DNA from: Paracoccus sp. S-4012
GTDB taxonomy: Bacteria; Pseudomonadota; Alphaproteobacteria; Rhodobacterales; Rhodobacteraceae
NCBI RefSeq assembly: GCF_009674885.1
Contig: NZ_WKKA01000001.1
Span: forward strand, 558,001-622,000
Direction of reading: 5' to 3'
Length of the DNA stretch: 64,000 nt
Shown: one piece after another, positions 24,501-35,286 of the stretch
How the letters are laid out: each line of letters opens with the position of its first letter
Numbering within the stretch: position 1 is the first letter of the stretch
Program-made: the position numbers and the translations under genes
Notes under the pieces: generated by a model
What the model saw: the letters and a program-made list of their open reading frames with translations, nothing else
Databases searched by the model: none
Told to the model about the DNA's origin: nothing

Positions 24501-26165
24501 ATGATCCATATCGGGAAGTGGAAGCGACTTGCCATCCTGCTGGTGACGCTGGTCGGCGTCCTGCTGGCGACGCCGAACCTCTTCTACGGGCGGGTCGAGG
24601 CGCATAACGACGCCGTTCGCGAGGCCGAACGGCAGGGCTTCTACACGGATGAGCAGGCGGCGGCGCGCGGTCTCTGGCCCGACTGGCTGCCCTCGGGCCT
24701 CGTGAATCTCGGCCTCGACCTGCGGGGCGGGGCGCATCTGCTCGGCGAGGTGCATGTCGCGGATGTCTATCAGGCGCGCATGACCTCGCTCTGGCCGGAA
24801 CTGCGCGACGCCCTCGGGGCCGCGCGCGATGAGGTCGGCGCGGTGCGCCGCGTGTCCTCGCCCCCCGGCACCCTTTACGTCGAGATCGAGAACCCCGCCG
24901 CCATGACGCGCGCGGTCCAGATCGCGCGCACGCTCGCGACGCCGGTCGTCTCGGTGACGGGCGCGGGGCAGACCGACCTCGCCATCGCGGCCGAGGGCAA
25001 CCGGCTGATGATCCAGCTCTCGGATGCCGAGAAGGCCGCGACCGACGACCGCACCGTGCAGCAGAGCCTCGAGATCGTGCGCCGCCGCATCGACGAGGTC
25101 GGCACGCGGGAGCCGACCGTGGTCCGCCAGGGCCGCGACCGCATCCTGATCCAGGTGCCCGGCATCGGCTCGGCCGCCGAGCTCAAGTCGCTGATCGGCA
25201 CCACGGCGAAGCTGACCTTCCACCCGGTCGCGGGCCGCAGCACGGACGCGAACGCCAATCCCGGCATCGGCAACATCCTCGTCCCCTCGCTGGACGAGCC
25301 GGGGGTGTTCTACGCCCTCGACGAGGTGCCGGTGGTGACCGGCGAGGACCTCGTGGACGCGCGGCCCGCCTTCGACATGAACGGCCAGCCCTCGGTCACC
25401 TTCCGCTTCAACCCCTCGGGCGCGAAACGCTTCGGCACCTTCACGGCCAACAACGTCGGCCAGCCCTTCGCCATCGTGCTGGATGATCAGGTGATCTCGG
25501 CCCCCGTGATCCGCGAGGCGATCCCCGGCGGCACCGGCCAGATTTCGGGCAGCATGAACATCGACCAGTCGAACGAACTGGCGGTGCTGCTGCGCGCGGG
25601 CGCGCTGCCGGCCGAGATGACCTTCCTCGAGGAGCGGACCATCGGCCCCGAGCTGGGGCAGGACAGCATCGACGCGGGCCGCATCTCCGCCATCATCGGC
25701 ACCGTCCTTGTGGTCGCCTTCATCATCGCCAGCTACGGCCTCTTCGGCGTCTTCGCCTCGATCGCGGTCATCACCAACGTGATCCTGATCCTCGGCGTGA
25801 TGTCGGTCATGGGCGCCACGCTGACGCTGCCCGGCATCGCCGGGATCGTGCTGACGGTCGGCACCGCGGTGGATGCCAACGTCATCATCTACGAACGCAT
25901 CCGCGAGGAACTGCGACGTGGACTTGCCGTCGGCCCGGCCATCGACAAGGGCTTCCGCGAGGCGATGTCGGCCATCATCGACGCCAACCTGACGACCTTC
26001 ATCGCCGCCATGGTGATGTTCTTCCTCGGCTCCGGGCCGGTCAGGGGCTTTGCGGTCACGCTGACCATCGGCCTCGTCACCTCGGTCTTCACCGCGATCT
26101 ACGTCACGCGGCTGATGATCGTGCTGTGGTACGAGCGCCGCCGCCCGAAAGAACTGGTTCTGTGA
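24501..26165 (+). CDS. secD: Protein translocase subunit SecD
   Basis: Inner-membrane component that uses proton-motive force to pull secreted proteins out of SecYEG, 554 residues. The N-terminal helix is followed by NLGLDLRGGAHLL, the periplasmic P1 domain, and a six-helix C-terminal domain with ELGQDSIDAG, GTVLVVAFIIASYGLFG, IVLTVGTAVDANVIIYERIREE and FREAMSAIIDANLTTFIAA. Ten bases after yajC and 10 before secF. Confidence 0.97.
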   Translation: MIHIGKWKRLAILLVTLVGVLLATPNLFYGRVEAHNDAVREAERQGFYTDEQAAARGLWPDWLPSGLVNLGLDLRGGAHLLGEVHVADVYQARMTSLWPELRDALGAARDEVGAVRRVSSPPGTLYVEIENPAAMTRAVQIARTLATPVVSVTGAGQTDLAIAAEGNRLMIQLSDAEKAATDDRTVQQSLEIVRRRIDEVGTREPTVVRQGRDRILIQVPGIGSAAELKSLIGTTAKLTFHPVAGRSTDANANPGIGNILVPSLDEPGVFYALDEVPVVTGEDLVDARPAFDMNGQPSVTFRFNPSGAKRFGTFTANNVGQPFAIVLDDQVISAPVIREAIPGGTGQISGSMNIDQSNELAVLLRAGALPAEMTFLEERTIGPELGQDSIDAGRISAIIGTVLVVAFIIASYGLFGVFASIAVITNVILILGVMSVMGATLTLPGIAGIVLTVGTAVDANVIIYERIREELRRGLAVGPAIDKGFREAMSAIIDANLTTFIAAMVMFFLGSGPVRGFAVTLTIGLVTSVFTAIYVTRLMIVLWYERRRPKELVL

Positions 26166-26175
26166 GGGGACGCGC

Positions 26176-27159
26176 ATGAGACTCCTGAAGCTTGTCCCGG
26201 ACGACACCAACATCAACTTCTTCCGCTGGATGTGGCTGACCTCGGGCGTGTCCTTCGCGCTGATGATCGCCTCGGTCATCGTCCTCTTCATCAACGGCCT
26301 GAACTTCGGCATCGACTTCCGCGGCGGCACCACCATCCGCGCGGAATCGACCAATGCCGTGGACGTGGGCGACTACCGCAACCAGCTCGACGACCTGGGG
26401 CTGACCGACGTCTCGATCACCGAGGTGTTCGATCCCACCTTCGGCGAGCGCAGCGTCGTCCAGATCCGCCTCGGCGCGCGGCAGGACGCCGAGGCCGTGA
26501 CGCCGGCGGAGCTGGACACCATCCACGCCGCGCTCCAGGAGATCGATCCGGCGGTCACCTTCACCGCGGTCGAGTCGGTCGGTCCAAAGGTCTCGGGCGA
26601 GCTGATCCAGACGGCTTTCCTCGCCGTGGGCGCTGCGGCCCTCGGCATCCTGCTCTATATCTGGCTCCGGTTCGAATGGCAGTTCGCGGTCGGCGGCGTG
26701 GTGGCGCTGATCCATGACGTGCTGATCACGGTCGGGATCTTCTCGCTCTTCCAGCTCCGGTTCGACCTCTCGACCATCGCCGCGCTGCTGACGATTCTCG
26801 GCTATTCGATCAACGACACCGTCGTGATCTTCGACCGCCTGCGCGAGAACCTGATGAAGTTCAAGACGACGCCGCTGATCGACATCATGAACCTGACGGT
26901 GAACGAGACCCTGTCGCGGACCGTTATGACCTCGCTCACCACTGCGCTCGCCCTCGGCGCGCTGCTGGTCTTCGGCGGCGACGTGATCCGCGGCTTCGTC
27001 TTCGCGATGCTGTTCGGGGTGGTGATCGGGACCTATTCGACGGTCTATCTCGCCAAGAACATCGTCCTGCAGCTCGGCGTGAAGCGCGACTGGTCGAAGA
27101 AGGTCCATGACCCCGAGCGCGAAGTGGCCGAGGGCTCGCCCTTCTCGGACCTGCCCTGA
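26176..27159 (+). CDS. secF: Protein translocase subunit SecF
   Basis: Partner of SecD, 327 residues. It has the GIDFRGGTTIRAES block, VGPKVSGELIQTAFLAV, and the RND-like core helix LTILGYSINDTVVIFDRLRENL with the charged residues that couple to protons, then TTALALGALLVFGGDVIRGF. The stop overlaps the next start by one base, so the Mth938-like gene is translated with it. Confidence 0.97.
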   Translation: MRLLKLVPDDTNINFFRWMWLTSGVSFALMIASVIVLFINGLNFGIDFRGGTTIRAESTNAVDVGDYRNQLDDLGLTDVSITEVFDPTFGERSVVQIRLGARQDAEAVTPAELDTIHAALQEIDPAVTFTAVESVGPKVSGELIQTAFLAVGAAALGILLYIWLRFEWQFAVGGVVALIHDVLITVGIFSLFQLRFDLSTIAALLTILGYSINDTVVIFDRLRENLMKFKTTPLIDIMNLTVNETLSRTVMTSLTTALALGALLVFGGDVIRGFVFAMLFGVVIGTYSTVYLAKNIVLQLGVKRDWSKKVHDPEREVAEGSPFSDLP

Positions 27160-27512
27160 TGGCGATGACCCCGGCCGAGTATGACGGCGCCGTGCCGATC
27201 GACGGCTACGGGCCGGGCTTCGTCCGGCTCGGGGGCAAGGTCCATCGCGGCGCGGTGGTGATCCACGACGGCCGCGCGACGCCCTGGGGCGGGCTCGAGG
27301 ATGAGGCCCCGCTGATCGCCCTCGCGGCCGTGGCCGAACTGCTGGTGATCGGCCTCGGCGCCGAAGTGGCGCGCCTGCCTGAGGGCCTCCTCGACGCGCT
27401 CGAGGCCGTGGGCTTGCGGGTCGAGGTCATGTCCACCCCCGCCGCCGCCCGCGTCTACAACCTGCTTCTGTCCGAGGGGCGGCAGGTCGCCGCCGCGCTG
27501 CTGCCCACATGA
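27159..27512 (+). CDS. Mth938-like domain protein (NDUFAF3/DUF498 family)
   Basis: Small soluble protein of 117 residues with the DUF498 pattern: [25 protein letters not shown], a central [15 protein letters not shown], and [29 protein letters not shown]. The mitochondrial relative NDUFAF3 helps assemble respiratory complex I. The bacterial role is not settled. It overlaps secF by 1 base and ccmA by 4 bases. This secF-Mth938-ccmA order is frequent in Rhodobacterales. Confidence 0.85.
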   Translation: MAMTPAEYDGAVPIDGYGPGFVRLGGKVHRGAVVIHDGRATPWGGLEDEAPLIALAAVAELLVIGLGAEVARLPEGLLDALEAVGLRVEVMSTPAAARVYNLLLSEGRQVAAALLPT

Positions 27513-28138
27513 CCGTGCTCGCGGTCCGCGGGCTGGCCGTCGCGCGCGGGGGCGCGCGGGCGCTCGATGGCGTGAGCTTCACCCTCGACCCCGGCGAGGC
27601 GCTGATCCTGCGCGGCCCGAACGGCATCGGCAAGACGACGCTGCTGCGGACCGTCGCCGGGTTGCAGCCGGCGGTCGCAGGCGAGATCGTGGCCACGCCC
27701 GAGAGCATCGCCTATTCCGCCCATGCCGACGGTCTGAAGGGCGCGCTGACCGTGACAGAAAACCTGACCTTCTGGCGCGAGGTCTTCGGCGGCCCGCCGA
27801 TCGAGCCGGCGCTCGCGGCAATGGACCTCACCCACTTGGCTGAGCGCCCGGCCCATGCCCTTTCCGCCGGGCAGAAGCGCCGCCTCGGCCTTGCGCGGCT
27901 CCTCGTCACCGGCCGCCCCGTCTGGGCGCTCGACGAGCCGACCGTCTCCCTCGACACCGCATCCGTCGCCCTCTTTGCCGCCGCCATCCGCGCCCACCTG
28001 GCCGCGGGCGGCAGCGCGCTGATGGCGACCCATATCGACCTCGGCCTCGCCGAGGCCCGCGTCCTAGACCTCGCCCCCTTCCGCGCCACCGAAGGTTCCC
28101 GCGTCGCCCCAGCGAGCTTCGACGAGGCTTTCGCGTGA
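27509..28138 (+). CDS. ccmA: Heme exporter ATP-binding protein CcmA
   Basis: ATPase of the CcmABCD complex that releases holo-CcmE during cytochrome c maturation, 209 residues. Walker [18 protein letters not shown], the CcmA-type [20 protein letters not shown], signature [16 protein letters not shown] and Walker [12 protein letters not shown] are visible. It overlaps the upstream gene by 4 bases. Confidence 0.95.
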   Translation: MTVLAVRGLAVARGGARALDGVSFTLDPGEALILRGPNGIGKTTLLRTVAGLQPAVAGEIVATPESIAYSAHADGLKGALTVTENLTFWREVFGGPPIEPALAAMDLTHLAERPAHALSAGQKRRLGLARLLVTGRPVWALDEPTVSLDTASVALFAAAIRAHLAAGGSALMATHIDLGLAEARVLDLAPFRATEGSRVAPASFDEAFA

Positions 28139-28144
28139 CGCCCC

Positions 28145-28169
28145 GGCTTCTTCTGTCCTCAAATATCCA
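28145..28169 (+). repeat. Copy of a 25-bp dispersed intergenic repeat
   Basis: The 25 bases between ccmA and ccmB are identical, in inverted orientation, to 51649-51673, and 51681-51703 is a near copy. The core contains CTTCTTCTGTC followed by an A/T-rich AAATATCC. Similar short intergenic units are frequent in Rhodobacterales genomes. Confidence 0.8.
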
Positions 28170-28199
28170 CTGCAACGCCGCCACCGGCGCCCCAGCCCG

Positions 28200-28856
28200 A
28201 TGCTGAGCCTCCTCCTGCGCGACCTGCGCCTCGCGGTCCGCGCGGGCGGCGGTTTCGGCCTCGGCCTCGCCTTCTTCCTCATCACCTGCACGCTGGTCCC
28301 CTTCGGCGTGGGCCCGCAAGGCGACATCCTCGCCCGCATCGCCCCCGGCATCCTCTGGGTCGGCGCGCTGCTCGCCTGCCTTCTGTCACTCGACCGCATC
28401 TTCGCCCTCGACTGGGAGGACGGCTCGCTCGACCTGCTGGCCACCGCCCCCCTGCCTCTCGAGGGCACCGTCGCGATCAAGGCCCTCGCCCACTGGATCA
28501 CCACCGGCCTGCCGCTGACGCTCGCAGCACCCCTCTTCGGCATCCTGCTGCACCTGCCTCCCGCCGCGATGCCGTGGCTGGTCGCGTCCCTCGCGCTCGG
28601 CACTCCGGCGCTCTCGGTCCTGGGCGCGTTCGGCGCCGCCCTCACGGTCGGCCTGCGCCGCGGCGGGTTGCTGCTGTCGCTGCTGGTCCTGCCCCTCTAC
28701 GTCCCGACGCTCATCTTCGGCGCCGAGGCCGTGCGCCGCGGGGCCGAGGGTCTCGGGGCCTCCACGCCCCTCGTCCTGCTCGCCGGCATCACCGCCGCCA
28801 CGCTCGCCCTCGTCCCCTTCGCCGCCGCCGCGGCCCTCCGGGTCAACCTGCGGTGA
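28200..28856 (+). CDS. ccmB: Heme exporter protein CcmB
   Basis: Membrane subunit of the CcmABCD complex, 218 residues and about six hydrophobic segments. Family marks are LLLRDLRLAVRAGGGF, FFLITCTLVPFGVGP, the DRIFALDWEDGSLDLL loop that contacts CcmA, and LLLSLLVLPLYVPTLIFGA. No good ribosome site is seen before the ATG. The gap to ccmA (61 bases) holds the dispersed repeat, so the two genes are less tightly coupled than the rest of the operon. Confidence 0.95.
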   Translation: MLSLLLRDLRLAVRAGGGFGLGLAFFLITCTLVPFGVGPQGDILARIAPGILWVGALLACLLSLDRIFALDWEDGSLDLLATAPLPLEGTVAIKALAHWITTGLPLTLAAPLFGILLHLPPAAMPWLVASLALGTPALSVLGAFGAALTVGLRRGGLLLSLLVLPLYVPTLIFGAEAVRRGAEGLGASTPLVLLAGITAATLALVPFAAAAALRVNLR

Positions 28857-28898
28857 GCGGGCTTGAGCCTGACCGGACCCCGGCATAGAGGATCACGC

Positions 28899-29627
28899 AT
28901 GGCCTCCCTCTGGGAATACGCGAACCCCGTCCGCTTCATGCGGACCTCCGGCGCGCTTCTGCCGTGGGTCACGGCGGCGGCCGCGGCCAGCCTCGGCATC
29001 GGCCTCGTGTGGGGGTTCCTCACGCCCGAGGACTACAAGCAGGGCTCGACCGTCAAGATCATGTTCCTGCACGTGCCGGCGGCGATGATGGCGATCAACA
29101 TCTGGGTGATGATGCTGGTCGCCTCGCTGATCTGGCTGATCCGCCGCCACCATGTCAGCGCGCTCGCCGCCAAGGCCGCGGCCCCGGTCGGCGCCGTGAT
29201 GACCCTGATCGCGCTCGCCACGGGGGCGATCTGGGGCCAGCCGATGTGGGGGACCTGGTGGGAGTGGGACCCGCGGATGACCTCGTTCCTGATCCTCTTC
29301 CTGTTCTATCTCGGCTACATGGCCCTCTGGTCCGCGGTCGAGAACCCCGACAGCGCCGCCGACCTCACGGGCGTGCTCTGCCTTGTCGGCTCGGTCTTCG
29401 CGCTTCTGAGCCGCTACGCCGTCAACTTCTGGAACCAGGGCCTGCATCAGGGCGCGACCATCAGCGTGGCGCCGGGCGATCGGATCAGCAGCACCTACAG
29501 CTATCCGCTCTACCTCTGCATGCTGGGCTTCTTCCTCCTCTTCGTCGCGCTCCTGCTGCTGCGCACCCGCACCGAGATCCGCATCCGCCGCCTCGCGGCG
29601 CTCCGCGCGCGGGAGCTGCGGGCATGA
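28899..29627 (+). CDS. ccmC: Heme transporter/handling protein CcmC
   Basis: Integral membrane protein of 242 residues with six helices that loads heme onto CcmE. The WWD heme-handling motif is clear (WGTWWEWDPRMTSFLIL), as are the flanking His residues in MFLHVPAAMM and NFWNQGLHQGATI. AGAGGA precedes the ATG at 28899. An in-frame ATG at 28863 has no ribosome site. It overlaps ccmD by 4 bases. Confidence 0.95.
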   Translation: MASLWEYANPVRFMRTSGALLPWVTAAAAASLGIGLVWGFLTPEDYKQGSTVKIMFLHVPAAMMAINIWVMMLVASLIWLIRRHHVSALAAKAAAPVGAVMTLIALATGAIWGQPMWGTWWEWDPRMTSFLILFLFYLGYMALWSAVENPDSAADLTGVLCLVGSVFALLSRYAVNFWNQGLHQGATISVAPGDRISSTYSYPLYLCMLGFFLLFVALLLLRTRTEIRIRRLAALRARELRA

Positions 29628-29782
29628 TCGAACTCGGCAAATACTCCGCCACTGTCCTTGTCGCCTGGGGCGTCAGCCTGCTGCTGCTGGGCGGCATCGT
29701 GGTCCAGTCGCTTATGGCCGCCGCCCGCGCCCGGCGCTCGCTCGAGGCCGAGGAGGCGGCGCGCAAGGTGAAGCATGGCTAA
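29624..29782 (+). CDS. ccmD: Heme exporter protein CcmD
   Basis: Small 52-residue single-span membrane protein (VLVAWGVSLLLLGGIVVQSLM followed by a basic/acidic tail) that stabilises CcmC-CcmE interaction. Identified by size, topology and position between ccmC and ccmG. It overlaps both neighbours. Confidence 0.88.
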   Translation: MIELGKYSATVLVAWGVSLLLLGGIVVQSLMAAARARRSLEAEEAARKVKHG

Positions 29783-30305
29783 GGTGTCCCCGCTGCTCCT
29801 GATCCCGCCGCTGGCCTTCGCCGCGCTTGGCGTCGTGTTCTACATCGGCCTCGGCTCGGCCGGCGACCAGCAGCTTCCCTCGGCGCTGATCGGCCAGCCG
29901 GCGCCCGCGGCGGAGCTGCAGCCGCTGGGCGACCTGCCGCCGCTGCCCGAGAACTTGGCCGATGGCCGGGTGAAGCTGGTGAACTTCTGGGCCAGCTGGT
30001 GCGCCCCCTGCCGCGTCGAGCATCCGCACCTGAGCGCCCTCGCGGCCGAGGGCGTCCCGATCTACGGCGTCAACTACAAGGACCCCCCGCGGAACGCGGT
30101 GGCCTTCCTCGACGAACTCGGCAACCCCTACGAGGCCGTCGCCGCCGACCCGCAGGCGCGCATGGGCCTCGAATGGGGGGTCTATGGGGTGCCGGAGACC
30201 TTCGTCGTGGACGGCGAGGGCCGCATCACCTACCGCTTCGCGGGTCCGGTCACGCAGCGCGAGATCGGCGGGTTGCGGGAGGCGATCGAGGCGGCGGGCG
30301 GCTGA
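29775..30305 (+). CDS. ccmG: Thiol:disulfide interchange protein CcmG/DsbE
   Basis: Membrane-anchored periplasmic thioredoxin of 176 residues that reduces apocytochrome c cysteines. N-terminal anchor (LLLIPPLAFAALGVVFYIGLG), thioredoxin fold with active site WCAPC (Cys76, Cys79), the CcmG-specific acidic GVPIYGVNYKD region and the cis-Pro in GVYGVPETFVVD. It overlaps ccmD by 8 bases and closes the ccm operon. No ccmE, ccmF or ccmH is in the window. Confidence 0.95.
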   Translation: MAKVSPLLLIPPLAFAALGVVFYIGLGSAGDQQLPSALIGQPAPAAELQPLGDLPPLPENLADGRVKLVNFWASWCAPCRVEHPHLSALAAEGVPIYGVNYKDPPRNAVAFLDELGNPYEAVAADPQARMGLEWGVYGVPETFVVDGEGRITYRFAGPVTQREIGGLREAIEAAGG

Positions 30306-30331
30306 CAGGCCTCTTGTTCCACATCCCATCT

Positions 30332-30347
30332 GACGCCAAATTGCGTC
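30332..30347. promoter_or_regulatory. Small inverted repeat upstream of the toxin-antitoxin genes, candidate autoregulatory operator
   Basis: GACGC-N6-GCGTC, with an A/T-rich centre CAAATT, lies 20 bases ahead of the antitoxin start in the only A/T-rich patch after ccmG. Antitoxins of this class often repress their own operon at such dyads. The link is inference. Confidence 0.4.
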
Positions 30348-30366
30348 TGAAGAGGTGGAGGTTGTC

Positions 30367-30717
30367 ATGGGGCTCGCCGCCTACGCCGAACACGGAAGCT
30401 TCTCGCCCCGGCGCATCGCTGAGGCGCTCCACACCACGCAGGAGGAGGTGGCGCCCTCGACTGGCCTTGGCCGCGACGCTCTGATGCGGAAGGATCGCGT
30501 GACCAGTCCGCGCACGCAAACGCGGCTGCGCGAGATGGTCGAGATCCTGAACCGCGTCGCCCCCCGCTTCGGCTCGGACCTGATCGCCTTCGCCTGGTAT
30601 CGTTCCGAGCCGTTGGCCGGCTTCGGTGGGCTCACCGCGATGGCGCTCGTCCGCGAGGGACGGGCGGCCGAGGTGATGGAGTATCTCGACGCCGTGGATG
30701 ATGGCGTCTTCGCCTGA
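30367..30717 (+). CDS. Antitoxin of the Xre/MbcA/ParS type (DUF2384 toxin-binding domain)
   Basis: Protein of 116 residues. The N-terminal half is helical and compatible with a degenerate Xre-like DNA-binding region (FSPRRIAEALHTTQEEVA). The C-terminal half has the DUF2384 pattern: VEILNRVAPRFGSDLIAFAWYRSEPLAGFGGLTAMALVREGRAAEVMEYL with a short Gly-Val end that would insert into the toxin active site. ATG at 30367 with GGAGG 5 bases upstream is preferred to GTG at 30355. It overlaps the RES toxin gene by 20 bases, the usual antitoxin-toxin order. Confidence 0.82.
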   Translation: MGLAAYAEHGSFSPRRIAEALHTTQEEVAPSTGLGRDALMRKDRVTSPRTQTRLREMVEILNRVAPRFGSDLIAFAWYRSEPLAGFGGLTAMALVREGRAAEVMEYLDAVDDGVFA

Positions 30718-31213
30718 GCCGAGCCCCTCGATCCGCTGGCTGGGCACGCTCTACCGTGCGCTGAACCCCCGCTGGATGCAGGCGCCGCTCTCGGGCGAGG
30801 GCGCGCGCCGCCATGGCGGGCGGTTCAACGCGCGGGGCAGGGCGGCGCTCTACGCCGCGCTCGACCCGTTGATCGCGATCGCGGAGGCGTCGCAGGTGGG
30901 GCAGCCGCTGCAGCCCGTGACGCTGGTCAGCTATACCGCCGACATCGAGCCGGTGTTCGCCGCGACCGATCCCCATGCCCTCGCGGCGCGGGGCATCGAA
31001 CCGGAGGCGCCGTCCGCGCCAGACTGGCGGCTGCGGATGGCGGATGGCCTCGCGCCGCGACGGGAGGTCGCCGAGGCGCTGATCGCGGCGGGTTATGCGG
31101 AAATGCTGGTCCCGAGCTTCGCCCGCACTGCCCAGCCCGGCGCGCGCAACCTCGTGCTGTGGGACTGGGACGGAGGGCTGCGCGTGAACGATGCCGAGGG
31201 ACGGCTGCGATAG
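30698..31213 (+). CDS. RES-domain toxin (NAD+-consuming ADP-ribosyltransferase fold)
   Basis: Toxin of 171 residues. RES features are Tyr19-Arg20 near the N-terminus, GGRFNARG (40-47), Tyr52 and Glu63 in LYAALDPLIAIAEA, and VSYTADIEPVFAATD. Characterised RES toxins such as MbcT degrade cellular NAD+. ATG at 30698 or 30701 could be used; both lie inside the antitoxin gene, so translation is coupled. A bidirectional terminator follows. Toxicity and the exact reaction are inferred from the family. Confidence 0.82.
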   Translation: MMASSPEPSPSIRWLGTLYRALNPRWMQAPLSGEGARRHGGRFNARGRAALYAALDPLIAIAEASQVGQPLQPVTLVSYTADIEPVFAATDPHALAARGIEPEAPSAPDWRLRMADGLAPRREVAEALIAAGYAEMLVPSFARTAQPGARNLVLWDWDGGLRVNDAEGRLR

Positions 31214-31225
31214 CCCATGGAGCAG

Positions 31226-31251
31226 AAAGCCCGCCGGTAAGGGCGGGCTTT
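31226..31251. terminator. Bidirectional intrinsic terminator between the toxin gene and acnA
   Basis: AAAGCCCGCC (31226-31235) pairs perfectly with GGCGGGCTTT (31242-31251) around a 6-base loop. The A-run before and T-run after the GC stem make it functional for both converging transcripts. Confidence 0.9.
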
Positions 31252-31274
31252 CGCGTCTTCGCAGGGGCTTGGCG

Positions 31275-34058
<2,784 letters not shown>

Positions 34059-34146
34059 GGCGGCTCCTTGCGGCTCGAGGGGCGTGGCTGATGTGCATTG
34101 CCTGCACGGGGCGGGCTTGGCAACATCTCTGTGCGAATTGTATGCA

Positions 34147-34175
34147 ATGGTATGCCGAGATCACGCGGGCTTCAA
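34147..34175 (-). promoter_or_regulatory. Putative acnA promoter with overlapping direct repeat
   Basis: Read on the minus strand, TTGAAG (34175-34170) and TACCAT (34152-34147) are 17 bases apart. On the plus strand AATTGTATGC (34136-34145) and AATGGTATGC (34146-34155) form a 10-bp tandem direct repeat with one mismatch that covers the -10 box, a plausible regulator site. Confidence 0.45.
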
Positions 34176-34254
34176 GGCGGTGCGAGCGGCGCCCGGCGGC
34201 CGAGTCACCCAGCAGTGATTGGGCGGCGGCTCCGGGCTTGATTAAGAACATGAC

Positions 34255-35232
34255 ATGATTGCCGCTGCCGCCTCCTTCCTGATGCGCCGCCGGAGGGCGG
34301 CGCTGCGGGCCGCCGTCGCCGCCGGGCTGCTTGCCCTGGCCGTGCCCGCCACCTCCGACGAGATGCCGACCATCGACGCCGACGATTCGGTCGCGAGCGT
34401 CATGGATTCGATCCGCGAGGGTCCGTCCGAGCCCGCCGGGGCGATGTCGCTGCAGCCGGGCGGCCTCGCCCCCGCCGCGGCAGAGGCCGCGACCCCGCCG
34501 GGCGGCACCCGCTCCATCGCCGGGGGCGGCCCGGCCGCGCCCGCGCCGGCGCTCCCTCCTGTCGCGCCTCGTGTGCTGATCGAACTCTACACCTCGCAGG
34601 GCTGCGCGCCGTGCCCGCCCGCCGACGCGCTCCTCGCGGATCTGGCCGAGCGCGCGGACGTGCTGCCCCTCAGCCTGCATGTCGATTACTGGGACTATCT
34701 CGGCTGGCCCGACGGCTTCGCCCGCCCCGAGTTCACCGCCCGTCAGCAGGCCTATGGCCGCCGCAACGGCGAGCGCGGGGTCTACACGCCGCAGATCATC
34801 ATCGGCGGCGTGGACACGCTGATCGACGCCGCCCCGGCCGATCTCGCGGCGCTGATCCGCAGCCACCTGCGCGAGCCCGCCGCGGTCCGCGTCACCTCCC
34901 GCCGCGAGGGCGAGCGGATCGTCCTCGACCTCGCCCCCGGCGCGCTGCCGCGCGGCCATGCGGCGGTCGAGCTGGTGCGCTACCTGCCCTCGCGGCGCGT
35001 GGCCATCCAGGGCGGCGAGAACATCGGCCAGACCGTCAGCTACACCAACATCGTGCTGTCCTTCGAGCGGCTCTCCGAGTGGGACGGCCGCACCCCGCTG
35101 CGGATCACCGTGACGCCGCGCGCGGGCATGCACGAGGCGCTGCCCTCGGACACTCGCCACGCCGTGCTGGTGCAGGAATACGGCCGCGGCGGGCTGCCCG
35201 GAAAGGTGCTGGCGGCGGTCACGATCGACTGA
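34255..35232 (+). CDS. DUF1223 domain protein, thioredoxin-like, exported
   Basis: Protein of 325 residues with a signal-like N-terminus (Arg-rich then AAVAAGLLALAVPATS) and a low-complexity Pro/Ala/Gly linker to about residue 100. The DUF1223 domain follows: LIELYTSQGCAPCPPADALLADLA with a CxxC pair as in thioredoxins, then LHVDYWDYLGWPDGFARPEFTARQQAYG and VYTPQIIIGG. The biochemical role of the family is not established; a periplasmic redox role is plausible. The long linker is longer than usual. ATG at 34255 is taken; ATG at 34282 is an alternative. Confidence 0.85.
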   Translation: MIAAAASFLMRRRRAALRAAVAAGLLALAVPATSDEMPTIDADDSVASVMDSIREGPSEPAGAMSLQPGGLAPAAAEAATPPGGTRSIAGGGPAAPAPALPPVAPRVLIELYTSQGCAPCPPADALLADLAERADVLPLSLHVDYWDYLGWPDGFARPEFTARQQAYGRRNGERGVYTPQIIIGGVDTLIDAAPADLAALIRSHLREPAAVRVTSRREGERIVLDLAPGALPRGHAAVELVRYLPSRRVAIQGGENIGQTVSYTNIVLSFERLSEWDGRTPLRITVTPRAGMHEALPSDTRHAVLVQEYGRGGLPGKVLAAVTID

Positions 35233-35286
35233 CGCGCTTGCCGGCGCGACCGGGTTGAGCGACAACCCCGGCTCGGAGGAGACGCG

